Source of the DNA: RYN-230 sp963837335
Lineage (GTDB): Bacteria; Actinomycetota; Actinomycetes; Streptosporangiales; Streptosporangiaceae
Assembly: GCA_963837335.1 (NCBI GenBank)
Contig: CAWINS010000013.1
Location: 1-64,000 of the forward strand
Reading direction: 5' to 3'
DNA length: 64,000 nt
Shown: positions 45,620-53,557 of the stretch, in pieces
Layout: each line of letters starts with the position of its first letter
Position numbering within the stretch: position 1 is the first letter of the stretch
Made by a program: the position numbers and the translations under genes
The notes under the pieces: model-generated
Databases searched by the model: none
What the model was told of the DNA's origin: nothing
Seen by the model: only the letters and a program-made list of their open reading frames with translations

Positions 45620-45805
45620 CAATGTGGACGGGCGGGGCCAGTGTGACTGACGGGATCGGGCCGGGACGGCCACGCAGCCCCGCTGTTCGCCGGCGAAGGT
45701 CCGGAATGTCCTGAAGGTCCGGGAGGCGGGACGTAAATATGGTTTATGTGCCATTTGGATAATTCGTTTGACCGGATTGGCGCGTTATCTGCAGATCCGC
45801 TGCTG

Positions 45806-45828
45806 ACTAATAATCTAAATATATTAGT
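45806..45828. promoter_or_regulatory. AT-rich 7-9-7 inverted repeat before the globin gene
   Basis: ACTAATA and TATTAGT flank a nine-base AT-rich spacer, about 75 bases before the globin start. Such AT-rich dyads stand out in a high-GC genome and suit a dimeric regulator, possibly one that answers nitric oxide or oxygen. Confidence 0.45.
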
Positions 45829-45903
45829 AGAAGCCGCACAGCCGTCGCACTTGTTTGTGGGACTTAGTTGTGGCCACGGTGCGCATGTGGCAAACTGCCC
45901 AGC

Positions 45904-46392
45904 GTGGCGATTCTGATGGGTAATAACAGTGTCGGCGGTGGTGATACGGACTCCCGCGAGCTGGACGACGTGGTCAGCGAAGCTGAACCGCCCGTCGTAT
46001 CCAGTACCGAAGCGATAACCCATACATTCTCGCTCGTGAGTCAGGCGGGCGATCGTCCGGTGGCCTATTTCTATGGTCGATTGTTCGCCGGGAATCCCGA
46101 ACTGCGCCCAATGTTCCCGGCCGCCATGGGCGCGCAGCGCGACCGCCTTTTCCACGCTCTCACCCGCATCGTGCACAGCCTCAGCACGCCTGAGGAGATG
46201 GAGCCGTACCTGAGTCAGCTCGGGCTGGATCATCGCAAGTACGGGGTGCTGCCCGAGCACTACCCGGCGGTCGGCCGGGCCCTCCTGGCCACACTGTGCC
46301 GATTCTCCGGGGACGCGTGGAATCCAGGCGCGGAGGCCGCGTGGGCGGGCGCTTACGAACGGGCGACAGCGGCTGATGACCGCGGCCGCTGA
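45904..46392 (+). CDS. Flavohaemoglobin-type globin domain
   Basis: About 162 residues include a globin fold: TFSLVSQAGDRPVAYFYGRLFAGNP (helices A-C), MFPAAMGAQRDRLFHAL and the proximal-His region LDHRKYGVLPEHYPAVGRALLATL, close to the globin part of flavohaemoglobins. Such domains bind oxygen and detoxify nitric oxide to nitrate. The frame ends at 46392 after the reductase ATG has begun, with a 17-base overlap; in relatives the two parts are one chain, so a one-base insertion near 46375-46390 could be the cause. The start (GTG 45904 or ATG 45916) is uncertain. Confidence 0.82.
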   Translation: MAILMGNNSVGGGDTDSRELDDVVSEAEPPVVSSTEAITHTFSLVSQAGDRPVAYFYGRLFAGNPELRPMFPAAMGAQRDRLFHALTRIVHSLSTPEEMEPYLSQLGLDHRKYGVLPEHYPAVGRALLATLCRFSGDAWNPGAEAAWAGAYERATAADDRGR

Positions 46393-47176
46393 TAAGGCCG
46401 CGGAACACTCGCCGGCCTGGTGGTCGGCCGAGGTGGTCGGGCACGAACTGCGCAGCCCTACCCTCGCCGTGCTCACGCTGCGCCCCGAGGAGCCGTTCCC
46501 ATACCTCGCCGGCCAGTACGTGAGCATCCAGTCGGCCCACTGGCACCGCGTGTGGCGGCCGTTCTCGGTGGCCAACGCGCCGCGTGCGGACGGCCTGCTC
46601 ACCTTCCACGTGCGCGCCGTGCCCGGCGGGTGGGTGAGTTCCGCCCTGGTTCATCACACCAACGTGGGCGACCGGGTGAACCTCGGCCCGGCCCAGGGCA
46701 CCATGACGCTCGCCGCCGCGTCCGGCCAGGGGATGTTCTGCGTGGCCGGCGGCTCCGGCCTGGCCCCCCTCAAGGCGCTTATCGAGCAGGCGATCGCGGA
46801 CAGCCAGCCGGACCGCCGGCGCCGGATCCGCCTGATCGTTGGCGCCCGGCGTGAGTCGGAGCTTTACGATCTGTCCGACCTGTGGCGGCTCGAATCGTAC
46901 TATCCTTGGCTGCGGGTTATCACTGCGGTGTCAGACGATCCGGATTACACCGGGGTCAAGGGAATGCTCCCGGATATCATCGCCCGCCAGCTCCCGCAAA
47001 AAGATGACGATGTCTACATCAGCGGACCCTCGGCTATGGTGACCAATTGCACCGAGGCGCTGCGTACCTCGGGCGAGCATGATTGGCCTATTCACGCGGA
47101 TCCGGTCGATCCTCCCGGCGAGTTACGGGCGGGCGCAGTCGAGGATTCTGTCGGTCATGAGTGCGCGAGCTCATAA
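46376..47176 (+). CDS. FAD/NAD(P)-binding reductase domain of flavohaemoglobin type
   Basis: The 266-residue protein has a ferredoxin-reductase fold: AGQYVSIQ, the FAD motif WRPFSVANAP, the NAD motif AGGSGLAPLKALI and the C-terminal DDVYISGPSAMVTNC. It begins with AEHSPAWWSAEVVGHE, which is the usual linker between globin and reductase parts. It would feed electrons to the globin to oxidise nitric oxide, and might also serve the reductase-less nitric-oxide synthase encoded downstream. That second role is inference. Confidence 0.88.
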   Translation: MTAAADKAAEHSPAWWSAEVVGHELRSPTLAVLTLRPEEPFPYLAGQYVSIQSAHWHRVWRPFSVANAPRADGLLTFHVRAVPGGWVSSALVHHTNVGDRVNLGPAQGTMTLAAASGQGMFCVAGGSGLAPLKALIEQAIADSQPDRRRRIRLIVGARRESELYDLSDLWRLESYYPWLRVITAVSDDPDYTGVKGMLPDIIARQLPQKDDDVYISGPSAMVTNCTEALRTSGEHDWPIHADPVDPPGELRAGAVEDSVGHECASS

Positions 47177-47622
47177 CTGTGCTTGGCGCACGCACCGCTT
47201 AATGGGATGCCGCTGCGATGAAGTCACCCCTGAGAACGTTAGCCCGCCGGATGTCGTCGGCAGGGGCCGTACGCCCAACCTCCGGCCTCGCCCTGGCCAC
47301 GGGGTGCCGTAGACCGGGGCCCTCGCTGCTGGCCAGCTCGCTGATGGCGGTTCCCACGGTGGCCACCAGCCCAGCGGTAACCAGCTCACCAGCGGCTTTA
47401 CCGGCGCCCGCTTCCCCGGAGGCGCCTGCTTGCCCGGAAGCGTCGCCTTCCCCGGAAGCGTCGCCTTCCCCGGAGGCGCCCGCCTGCCCGGAAGCGTCGC
47501 CTTCCCCGGAGGCACCCGCGGCCGTCCCGGCTCCCCGCCCGGCCCGTCCCGGGTGGTCGCGGTGGCCAGGCCGGGCGTTCCGGCCTGCCCGCCGGGCCGG
47601 TCCGGGCCGGTCCGCCCGGGCC
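47177..47622. other. Region before nitric-oxide synthase, possibly an N-terminal extension
   Basis: A frame from ATG 47218 is open into the synthase and is Ala/Pro/Ser/Glu-rich without homology. It includes six in-frame 18-base repeats, which argues for translation. A GTG at 47623 gives a normal synthase start. No strong ribosome-binding site was seen for either. Confidence 0.45.
47416..47523 (+). repeat. Six 18-bp repeats encoding PEA(S/P)(P/A)(S/C)
   Basis: Six contiguous copies of CCGGAAGCGTCGCCTTCC or close variants. The frame that continues into nitric-oxide synthase reads PEASPS and PEAPAC. Confidence 0.9.
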
Positions 47623-48739
47623 GTGGACCTGGATCTAGCCGCCGAGTTCATCCAACTGCACCGCCGCGAGGTGCCCAGCGCGGGCCCGGCCGGGCCACGG
47701 CTGCGGGAAATCCGCCGGGAGATCAGGCGGACCGGCACCTACCGGCACACGCCCGAGGAACTGGAGTTCGGCGCGCGGGTGGCGTGGCGTAACAGCAGCC
47801 GCTGCATCGGGCGGCTGTACTGGCATGAGCCTCAAGGTCAGGGACCGGCGGGAGGTCACCAGCGCGGCGGGCATCGCCGCGGAGTGCGCCGACCATCTCC
47901 GGGCCGCCACGAACCATGGCCGGGTGAGGCCCGTCATCACGGTGTTCGCACCGGATACGCCGGCCCGCACCGGCCCGCGCATCTGGAACGAGCAGCTCGT
48001 CCGGTACGCCGGCTACCAGCAGCCGGACGGGTCGGTGCGCGGTGAGCCCGGCAGCACCGAGCTCACCAACCTGGCCTGCGCGCTCGGCTGGCCCACTGAC
48101 GGCCGGGGCCGGTTCGACGTCCTGCCGCTGGTCATCTCCACCGCTGACGAGCGCCCCCAGGTGTTTGACGTGCCGGCCGGCGCGGTCACCGAGGTCCACC
48201 TGATCCACCCGCGCTTCCCCTGGTTCGGCGAGCTGGGCCTGCGCTGGTACGCGGTGCCGGTCATCTGCGACATGTGCCTGGAGATCGGGGGCATCTGCTA
48301 TCCGGCGGCCCCGTTCAACGGCTGGTACATGGGCACCGAGATCGGCGCCCGCAACCTGGCGGATCCCGGCCGCTACAACCAGCTGCCCGAGGTCGCGGCC
48401 CGGATGGGCCTGGACATCACCCGGGAGCGCTCGCTCTGGCGCGACCAGGCGCTCGTGGAGCTCAATCTCGCGGTGCTGCACTCGTTCGAGACGGCCGGCG
48501 TGACGATCACCGACCACCACACGGAGTCACGCCGTTTCCTCACCCACCTGGCCCGTGAGGAACGGGCCGGCCGGGTCTGCCCGGCCGACTGGACGTGGAT
48601 CGTCCCGCCGGTCTCCGGCGCCGCCACCGAGGTGTTCCACCGCTACTACTCGGACGCGGCCCTGCGCCCGGCTTACGCCCGGCACCAGCGGACGCTGCCG
48701 CCCGCCCCAGCGCCGCCCGGCGGCGAAACCTGCTCGTAA
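47623..48739 (+). CDS. nos: Bacterial nitric-oxide synthase (oxygenase), one apparent frameshift
   Basis: The ~371-residue joined product is a reductase-less nitric-oxide synthase: TGTYRHTPEELEFGARVAWRNSSRCIG with the haem-ligand C61, then SLKVRDRREVTSA, RIWNEQLVRYAGY, and GWYMGTEIGARNL, which holds the Glu that binds arginine. It makes nitric oxide and citrulline from arginine and needs an outside electron donor. The frame changes at 47824-47828, where removing one G restores LYWHSLKVRD. The flavohaemoglobin genes just upstream on the same strand may supply electrons or remove nitric oxide. GlnR sites begin 17 bases after the stop. Confidence 0.9.
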
Positions 48740-48755
48740 CATGGGCCACGCGTCT

Positions 48756-48793
48756 TTCACCCCCCCGAAACACTCTGTGATGGCGGGCGAAAC
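48756..48793. promoter_or_regulatory. GlnR-type binding site before glnB
   Basis: TTCAC-N6-GAAAC-N6-TGATG-N6-GAAAC has the spacing of the actinobacterial GlnR site (GTNAC-N6-GAAAC twice); both GAAAC half sites are exact. GlnR activates amtB-glnB(K)-glnD when nitrogen is scarce. Here it stands 52 bases before the glnB ATG, where amtB's promoter would normally be. Confidence 0.72.
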
Positions 48794-48844
48794 GCCTTAG
48801 GCGGAGGGTCGGCAGAGGACAGGGTGCCCCAAGAAGGTGGTCGC

Positions 48845-49183
48845 ATGAAGCTCATCACTGCCGTGATCAAGCCGTTCAAGCTAGACGAGGTTAAAGCAGC
48901 CTTGCAGGCCTTTGGTGTGCACGGGATGACCGTGAGTGAGGCCAGCGGCTACGGCCGCCAGCGCGGTCACACCGAGGTCTACCGGGGCGCCGAATACCAG
49001 GTTGACCTGGTGCCCAAGGTAAGACTGGAAGTGCTCGCTGACGACGAGGACACCGACGACCTGATCGGTGTGATCGTCAAGGCCGCCCAGACTGGACGTA
49101 TTGGGGACGGGAAGGTCTGGGCCATCCCGGTTGAAACGGTGGTGCGGGTCCGGACTGGTGAGCGCGGTTCCGGCGCTCTCTAG
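48845..49183 (+). CDS. glnB: Nitrogen regulatory protein P-II
   Basis: The 112-residue PII senses ATP/ADP, 2-oxoglutarate and glutamine. Y51 in the T-loop (GHTEVYRGAEYQVDLVPK) is the residue modified by GlnD. The B-loop TGRIGDGKVWAIPVE is intact. In actinobacteria PII usually follows amtB and binds it; no amtB is present here. GAAGGTGG precedes the ATG at 48845. glnD starts 61 bases after its stop. Confidence 0.97.
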   Translation: MKLITAVIKPFKLDEVKAALQAFGVHGMTVSEASGYGRQRGHTEVYRGAEYQVDLVPKVRLEVLADDEDTDDLIGVIVKAAQTGRIGDGKVWAIPVETVVRVRTGERGSGAL

Positions 49184-49244
49184 CCGCTAGCAGCGATAGA
49201 GGTCTGATCGGAGTGCACAATACGGGTCGGGGGGTGGGGCAGTC

Positions 49245-51506
49245 GTGACGTCTGCACCCTCGGCCCGTTCTCAGCCTGACGGGCCGCTCCTGACGTCGTT
49301 CGCCGCCGACCGCGCCCGGCGGAGTGCGGAAACCGACCGCTGGCTGGCCTCCCTGCTGGGCGCGGAACCGGGGGTCGCCCTGGTCGCCGTGGGCGGCTAC
49401 GGCCGGCGTGAGCTGCTGCCGGGCAGCGACCTCGACGTGCTCCTGCTGCACGACGGGCGGGACGGCATCGGGGCGATGGCCGACCGGATCTGGTATCCGA
49501 TCTGGGACTCCGGCACCCATCTCGATCACGCGGTGCGCACCACGGCGGAAGCCCGCCGGGTAGCCCGGAAGGACCTCAAAGTAGTCCTGGGGCTGCTGTA
49601 CGCCCGGCATGTCGCGGGCGACCCCGACCTCACCAACACGCTGCGTGTGCGGGCCCTGGAGGACTGGCGGGCCTCGGCCGGCACCCGGCTGGCCGAGTTG
49701 CAGGCGCTGCACGTGGAACGAACCCAGCGCAGCGGCGAACTGGCTTTCCTGCTCGAGCCCGACCTCAAGGAGGCCCGGGGCGGGCTGCGGGACGTGCACG
49801 CCATCCAGGCCATCGCGGCCGCCTGGGTGGCGCCCGGTCCCGGGCCCCGGGTCCGGGCCGCGTACGAGTCGATCATGGACGCGCGGCACGCGCTGCACGA
49901 GATCACCGGCCGCCCCGCCGACCGGCTCGTCCTGCAGGAGCAGGACGAGGTGGCCCGGGTGCTCGGGCTGCTGGACGCGGACGCGCTCATGCGCCATCTG
50001 GCCGGGGCCGGCCGCGCCGTCGCCTACTCGGTGGACCAGGCGTTCCGGCAGGCCCAGCGCAGCCGCGGTGGCAGGCGGCGGAACAAGGCCCAGCGCCGTC
50101 CGCTGGCGGACGGCCTCGTCGAGCAGGACGGTGAAGTGGTGCTGGCCCGGGCCGCGGATCCGGCCGCCGACCCGGCCCTCCCGCTGCGGGCCGCGGCCGC
50201 GGCCGCCCAGGCCGCGCTGGCGCTCGCGCCGCGCACCCTGGCCAGGCTGGCGGAGTGCCCGCCGCTGCCGGTGCCCTGGCCACCCGAGGCGCGTGACGCC
50301 CTGGTCGCGCTCCTCGGCGCGGGCCCGGCCGCGATCCCGGTCTGGGAGGCACTCGACCAGGAAGGCCTGGTCGCGAGCCTGCTGCCGGACTGGGACCGGG
50401 TGCGGAACCGGCCCCAGCGCAACCCTCTGCACACCTACACGGTGGACCGTCACCTGGTGGAGACCGCCGTGCGGGCGGCTGCCCTCACCCGCAACGTGGG
50501 CCGGCCTGACCTGCTCCTGCTGTCCGCTCTGCTGCACGACATCGGCAAGGGATGGCCCGGCGATCACCGGATCACCGGCGAGGTGGTGGCCCGGGACGCG
50601 GCCCGCCGGGTCGGGCTCGGCCCGTCGGACGCGGAGCTGGTCGCCGGGGCGGTCCGGCATCATCTGCTGCTGCCGCAGACGGCGACGCGCCGCGATCTCG
50701 ACGATCCGGTCACCGTGGCCCAGGTGGCCGCCGCGGTCGGCGGCCGGTCGCTGCTCGAGCTCCTGCACGCGCTGGCCATCGCCGACGGCCAGGCGACTGG
50801 CCCGGCCGCCTGGAACGACTGGAAGGAAGGCCTGGTCGGCGACCTGGTCCGGCGGGTGGAGTCGCGGCTGGCCGGGGAGGTGCCGCCCGAGCCGCTGCCG
50901 CTTCGCCCGGACCAGGCGGCGCTCGCCGAGGAGGGGGGGCCCGCGGCCCGGCTGACGGGCTCCGAGGTGACCATCGTCGCCCCCGATCGCCCCGGGCTGC
51001 TGTGGCAGGCCGCGGGCGTGCTGGCCTCGCACCGGCTCGCGGTGCGCTCCGCGAACGCCACCTCGCACGGGAACATGGCCGTGGCCGCCTTCACCGTGGC
51101 CCCCGAATATGGCGACCCCCCGGATGCGGACCTGGTCACCAGCGACCTGCGCCGGGCCCTGGAAGGCCGGCTCGACGTGGCAGAACGGCTCGAGCGCCGG
51201 ATGCGCGCCTACCGGGAATCGCCGGCGCCGGTCGTGGTGGCCCCGCCCAAGGTCACCCTGCTGGACGACGCCTCGCGGACCGCGACCGTGGTGGAGGTGC
51301 GCGCCCACGACGCACCCGGGCTGCTCTGGCGGATCGGCCGCGCGCTGGGCGACTGCGGCCTGGACGTGAAGGCCGCCCGGGTGGAGACGCTCGGCGCCGA
51401 GGCGGTGGACGTTTTCTACGTGGTCGATGCGTCCGGGGGCCCGGTCGGCGGTTCCCGGATCCGGGGCAAGATCGCCGCCCAGGTGCTCGCGGCCCTGACT
51501 GGCTAA
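49245..51506 (+). CDS. glnD: PII uridylyl/adenylyltransferase
   Basis: The 753-residue bifunctional enzyme modifies and demodifies PII. It has an N-terminal nucleotidyltransferase with GGYGRRELLPGSDLDVLLL, a helical middle part, an HD domain (LLLSALLHDIGKGWPGDH) and two C-terminal ACT domains (VTIVAPDRPGLLWQAAG and VEVRAHDAPGLLWRIG) that sense glutamine. In actinobacteria GlnD adenylylates PII. It is followed by ffh as in Streptomyces. Confidence 0.96.
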   Translation: MTSAPSARSQPDGPLLTSFAADRARRSAETDRWLASLLGAEPGVALVAVGGYGRRELLPGSDLDVLLLHDGRDGIGAMADRIWYPIWDSGTHLDHAVRTTAEARRVARKDLKVVLGLLYARHVAGDPDLTNTLRVRALEDWRASAGTRLAELQALHVERTQRSGELAFLLEPDLKEARGGLRDVHAIQAIAAAWVAPGPGPRVRAAYESIMDARHALHEITGRPADRLVLQEQDEVARVLGLLDADALMRHLAGAGRAVAYSVDQAFRQAQRSRGGRRRNKAQRRPLADGLVEQDGEVVLARAADPAADPALPLRAAAAAAQAALALAPRTLARLAECPPLPVPWPPEARDALVALLGAGPAAIPVWEALDQEGLVASLLPDWDRVRNRPQRNPLHTYTVDRHLVETAVRAAALTRNVGRPDLLLLSALLHDIGKGWPGDHRITGEVVARDAARRVGLGPSDAELVAGAVRHHLLLPQTATRRDLDDPVTVAQVAAAVGGRSLLELLHALAIADGQATGPAAWNDWKEGLVGDLVRRVESRLAGEVPPEPLPLRPDQAALAEEGGPAARLTGSEVTIVAPDRPGLLWQAAGVLASHRLAVRSANATSHGNMAVAAFTVAPEYGDPPDADLVTSDLRRALEGRLDVAERLERRMRAYRESPAPVVVAPPKVTLLDDASRTATVVEVRAHDAPGLLWRIGRALGDCGLDVKAARVETLGAEAVDVFYVVDASGGPVGGSRIRGKIAAQVLAALTG

Positions 51507-51559
51507 CGCTGACGAGCTAAGCACTGACCCGGTGGCCATGACCGGATAGCCTGGGATGC

Positions 51560-53284
51560 GTGTTCGAGACACTCTCCGACCGGCTGACTCAGGTCTTCTC
51601 CACCCTGCGCGGGCGCGGGCGGCTGTCCGCGGCCGACATTGACGCGACAGCCCGCGAGATCCGCATTGCCTTGCTCGAGGCGGACGTGGCCCTCCCCGTG
51701 GTGCGGGAGTTCATCGCCCGCATCAAGGAGCGCGCGTCGTCGGAAGAGGTCTCCGCGGCGCTCAACCCGGCTCAGCAGGTCATCAAGATCGTCCACGAGG
51801 AGCTCATCGCGATCCTCGGCGGCGAGGCCCGCAGGCTGCGGTTCGCCAAGGTCCCGCCGACCGTGATCCTGCTGGCGGGCCTGCAGGGTTCCGGTAAGAC
51901 CACGCTGGCCGGCAAGCTCGGCCTCTGGCTGCAGCACCAGGGCAACACGCCGATGCTGGTCGCCGCGGACCTGCAGCGCCCCAACGCCGTCCAGCAGCTC
52001 CAGGTGGTGGGCGAGCGGGCCGGGGTGGCGGTCTATGCCCCCCAGCCGGGCAACGGCGTGGGCGATCCGGTCCAGGTGGCGCGCGACTCGATCGAGGAGG
52101 CCCGCCGCCGCCAGCACAACGTCGTCGTGATCGACACCGCCGGCCGGCTGGGCATCGACGAGCAGTTGATGCGCCAGGCGATCGGGATCAGGGACGCCAC
52201 CGACCCGGACGAGATCCTGTTCGTGGTGGACGCGATGATCGGCCAGGACGCGGTGGCCACCGCCCAGGCGTTCCTGGACGGCGTCGGCTACGACGGCGTC
52301 GTGCTGACCAAGCTGGACGGCGACGCGCGAGGTGGTGCGGCGCTGTCGATCGCCGAGCTCACCGGGCGCCCGGTGATGTTCGCCTCCTCCGGGGAGAAGC
52401 TCGAGGACTTCGACGTCTTCCACCCGGACCGGATGGCCTCGCGGATCCTCGACATGGGCGACATGCTCACCCTGATCGAGCAGGCGGAGCGGGCCTTCGA
52501 CGAGGACCAGGCCGCCTCCATGGCGAACAAGCTGGCCTCCGGTGAGGGCTTCACGCTGGAGGACTTCGTCGAGCAGCTGGCCATGGTGCGCAAGCTCGGC
52601 CCGATCGGGAACCTGCTCGGCATGCTGCCCGGCGCGGCGCAGAACCGCGAGATGCTCAGCCAGATCAGCGACAAGGACCTGGACCGTGCGGCGGCCATCG
52701 TCAACTCGATGACCCCCGCGGAACGCCGCAACCCGAAGATCCTCAACGGGAGCCGCAGGTCCCGGATCGCCAACGGCTCCGGGGTCACCGTCGGTGAGGT
52801 GAACAACCTCGTGGTCCGGTTCCTCGAGGGCCAGAAGATGATGCGGCAGATGATGGGCGGCGGCGGGATGCCCGGCATGCCGGCCATCCCGGGCATGCGG
52901 CGGGCCACGGCCAAGAGCACCAAGGGCAAGAAGAACAACAAGAAGAAGCCCAAGGGCGGCCGTCCCGGCGGTAACCCGGCCGCGAAGCCGGGGGCCGCCA
53001 AGGCCGCTGGCGCGCCCAAGGCCGGTAACGGCGCGGGCCCGGCCCTTCCCCCCGGTCTCGGCGGGGGTGGTGCCCTGGGCGGGATGCCAGGCTCCCAGGA
53101 GGAACTGGCCGCCAGCCTGGAGGCGCTGACCTCCAACCCGGCCGCGCTCCGCGCGGCTGGCAAGGTGGCCAGCAAGATGCCCCCGCCGGACAGCCTGACC
53201 GGGGGCACGTCCGGCCCGGCCAGCCTGCCCGCCGGCTTCGGCCTGCTGCGCCGCAACCGCAAGAAGGACGACGACGAGAAGTAG
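51560..53284 (+). CDS. ffh: Signal recognition particle protein Ffh
   Basis: The 574-residue SRP GTPase has an N domain, a G domain (LAGLQGSGKTT with K113, DLQRPNAVQQL, VIDTAGRLG, VLTKLDGDARGG) and a methionine-rich M domain (MRQMMGGGGMPGMPAIPGM). The C-terminal extension of about 120 residues is Gly/Pro/Lys-rich and longer than in E. coli, a common actinobacterial trait. It targets nascent membrane proteins to FtsY. The GTG start at 51560 gives FETLSDRLTQVF. Confidence 0.97.
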   Translation: MFETLSDRLTQVFSTLRGRGRLSAADIDATAREIRIALLEADVALPVVREFIARIKERASSEEVSAALNPAQQVIKIVHEELIAILGGEARRLRFAKVPPTVILLAGLQGSGKTTLAGKLGLWLQHQGNTPMLVAADLQRPNAVQQLQVVGERAGVAVYAPQPGNGVGDPVQVARDSIEEARRRQHNVVVIDTAGRLGIDEQLMRQAIGIRDATDPDEILFVVDAMIGQDAVATAQAFLDGVGYDGVVLTKLDGDARGGAALSIAELTGRPVMFASSGEKLEDFDVFHPDRMASRILDMGDMLTLIEQAERAFDEDQAASMANKLASGEGFTLEDFVEQLAMVRKLGPIGNLLGMLPGAAQNREMLSQISDKDLDRAAAIVNSMTPAERRNPKILNGSRRSRIANGSGVTVGEVNNLVVRFLEGQKMMRQMMGGGGMPGMPAIPGMRRATAKSTKGKKNNKKKPKGGRPGGNPAAKPGAAKAAGAPKAGNGAGPALPPGLGGGGALGGMPGSQEELAASLEALTSNPAALRAAGKVASKMPPPDSLTGGTSGPASLPAGFGLLRRNRKKDDDEK

Positions 53285-53404
53285 CCCGGCCCCCTGGGCG
53301 ATCACGGCGAAAGATTTTCTCTAACGCTTTCCCGGCGTCATCACCACGAAAAGCGCGCGAGAAGCGGGGCCGGGAGGAGCGGGATTCCGCTCGATTACGC
53401 CCTG

Positions 53405-53430
53405 CCCCCGGGCGTCTGGCACAATGTGAC
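53405..53430 (+). promoter_or_regulatory. Possible rpsP promoter
   Basis: A weak TTACGC is followed after about 18 bases by CACAAT in TCTGGCACAATGTGACGG. A start near 53430 would give a ~125-base leader for the rpsP-rimM-trmD operon. Confidence 0.35.
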
Positions 53431-53557
53431 GGTCACCCCGGGATTTAGCGACGCCCTCTCACGCTCGCTGGACCCGGGACCGAGCAGGCCGACGCGGTGG
53501 TCCTCACCCGGCGCGAGCGCTGTCTGCATCCGAGCTTTACTGGGAGAGACCACACCC

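Larger units (their letters stand above)
45247..45903. other. 657-bp gene-poor region with two inverted repeats
   Basis: I find no reliable gene. One forward frame includes CHVCGAPGGAFC, but it has no supported start or homology. The part from 45735 is AT-richer and is probably the promoter of the globin gene, with a TTGACC (45768-45773). It also contains the palindrome ATCTGCAGAT (45787-45796) and two inverted repeats listed separately. Confidence 0.6.

Noticed and set aside
45457..45714. Short frame containing CHVCGAPGGAFC that looks like a zinc knuckle
   Set aside because: No ribosome-binding site, no conserved flanks and the segment coincides with an inverted repeat; I could not support it as a gene.
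45397..46602. Long minus-strand reading frame (401 codons) across the globin promoter and globin gene
   Set aside because: It lies antisense to a well-supported globin and reductase start, has no recognisable domain and is of the kind produced by high-GC codon bias.
47199..47738. Gly/Ala/Ser-rich, collagen-like frame on the minus strand and a similar plus-strand frame
   Set aside because: Both come from the 18-base repeats read in other frames; the frame that joins nitric-oxide synthase is better supported.
49159..49177. GAGCGC...GCGCTC hairpin at the end of glnB
   Set aside because: It lies within coding sequence and has no T-run; glnD follows closely and is expected to be co-transcribed.
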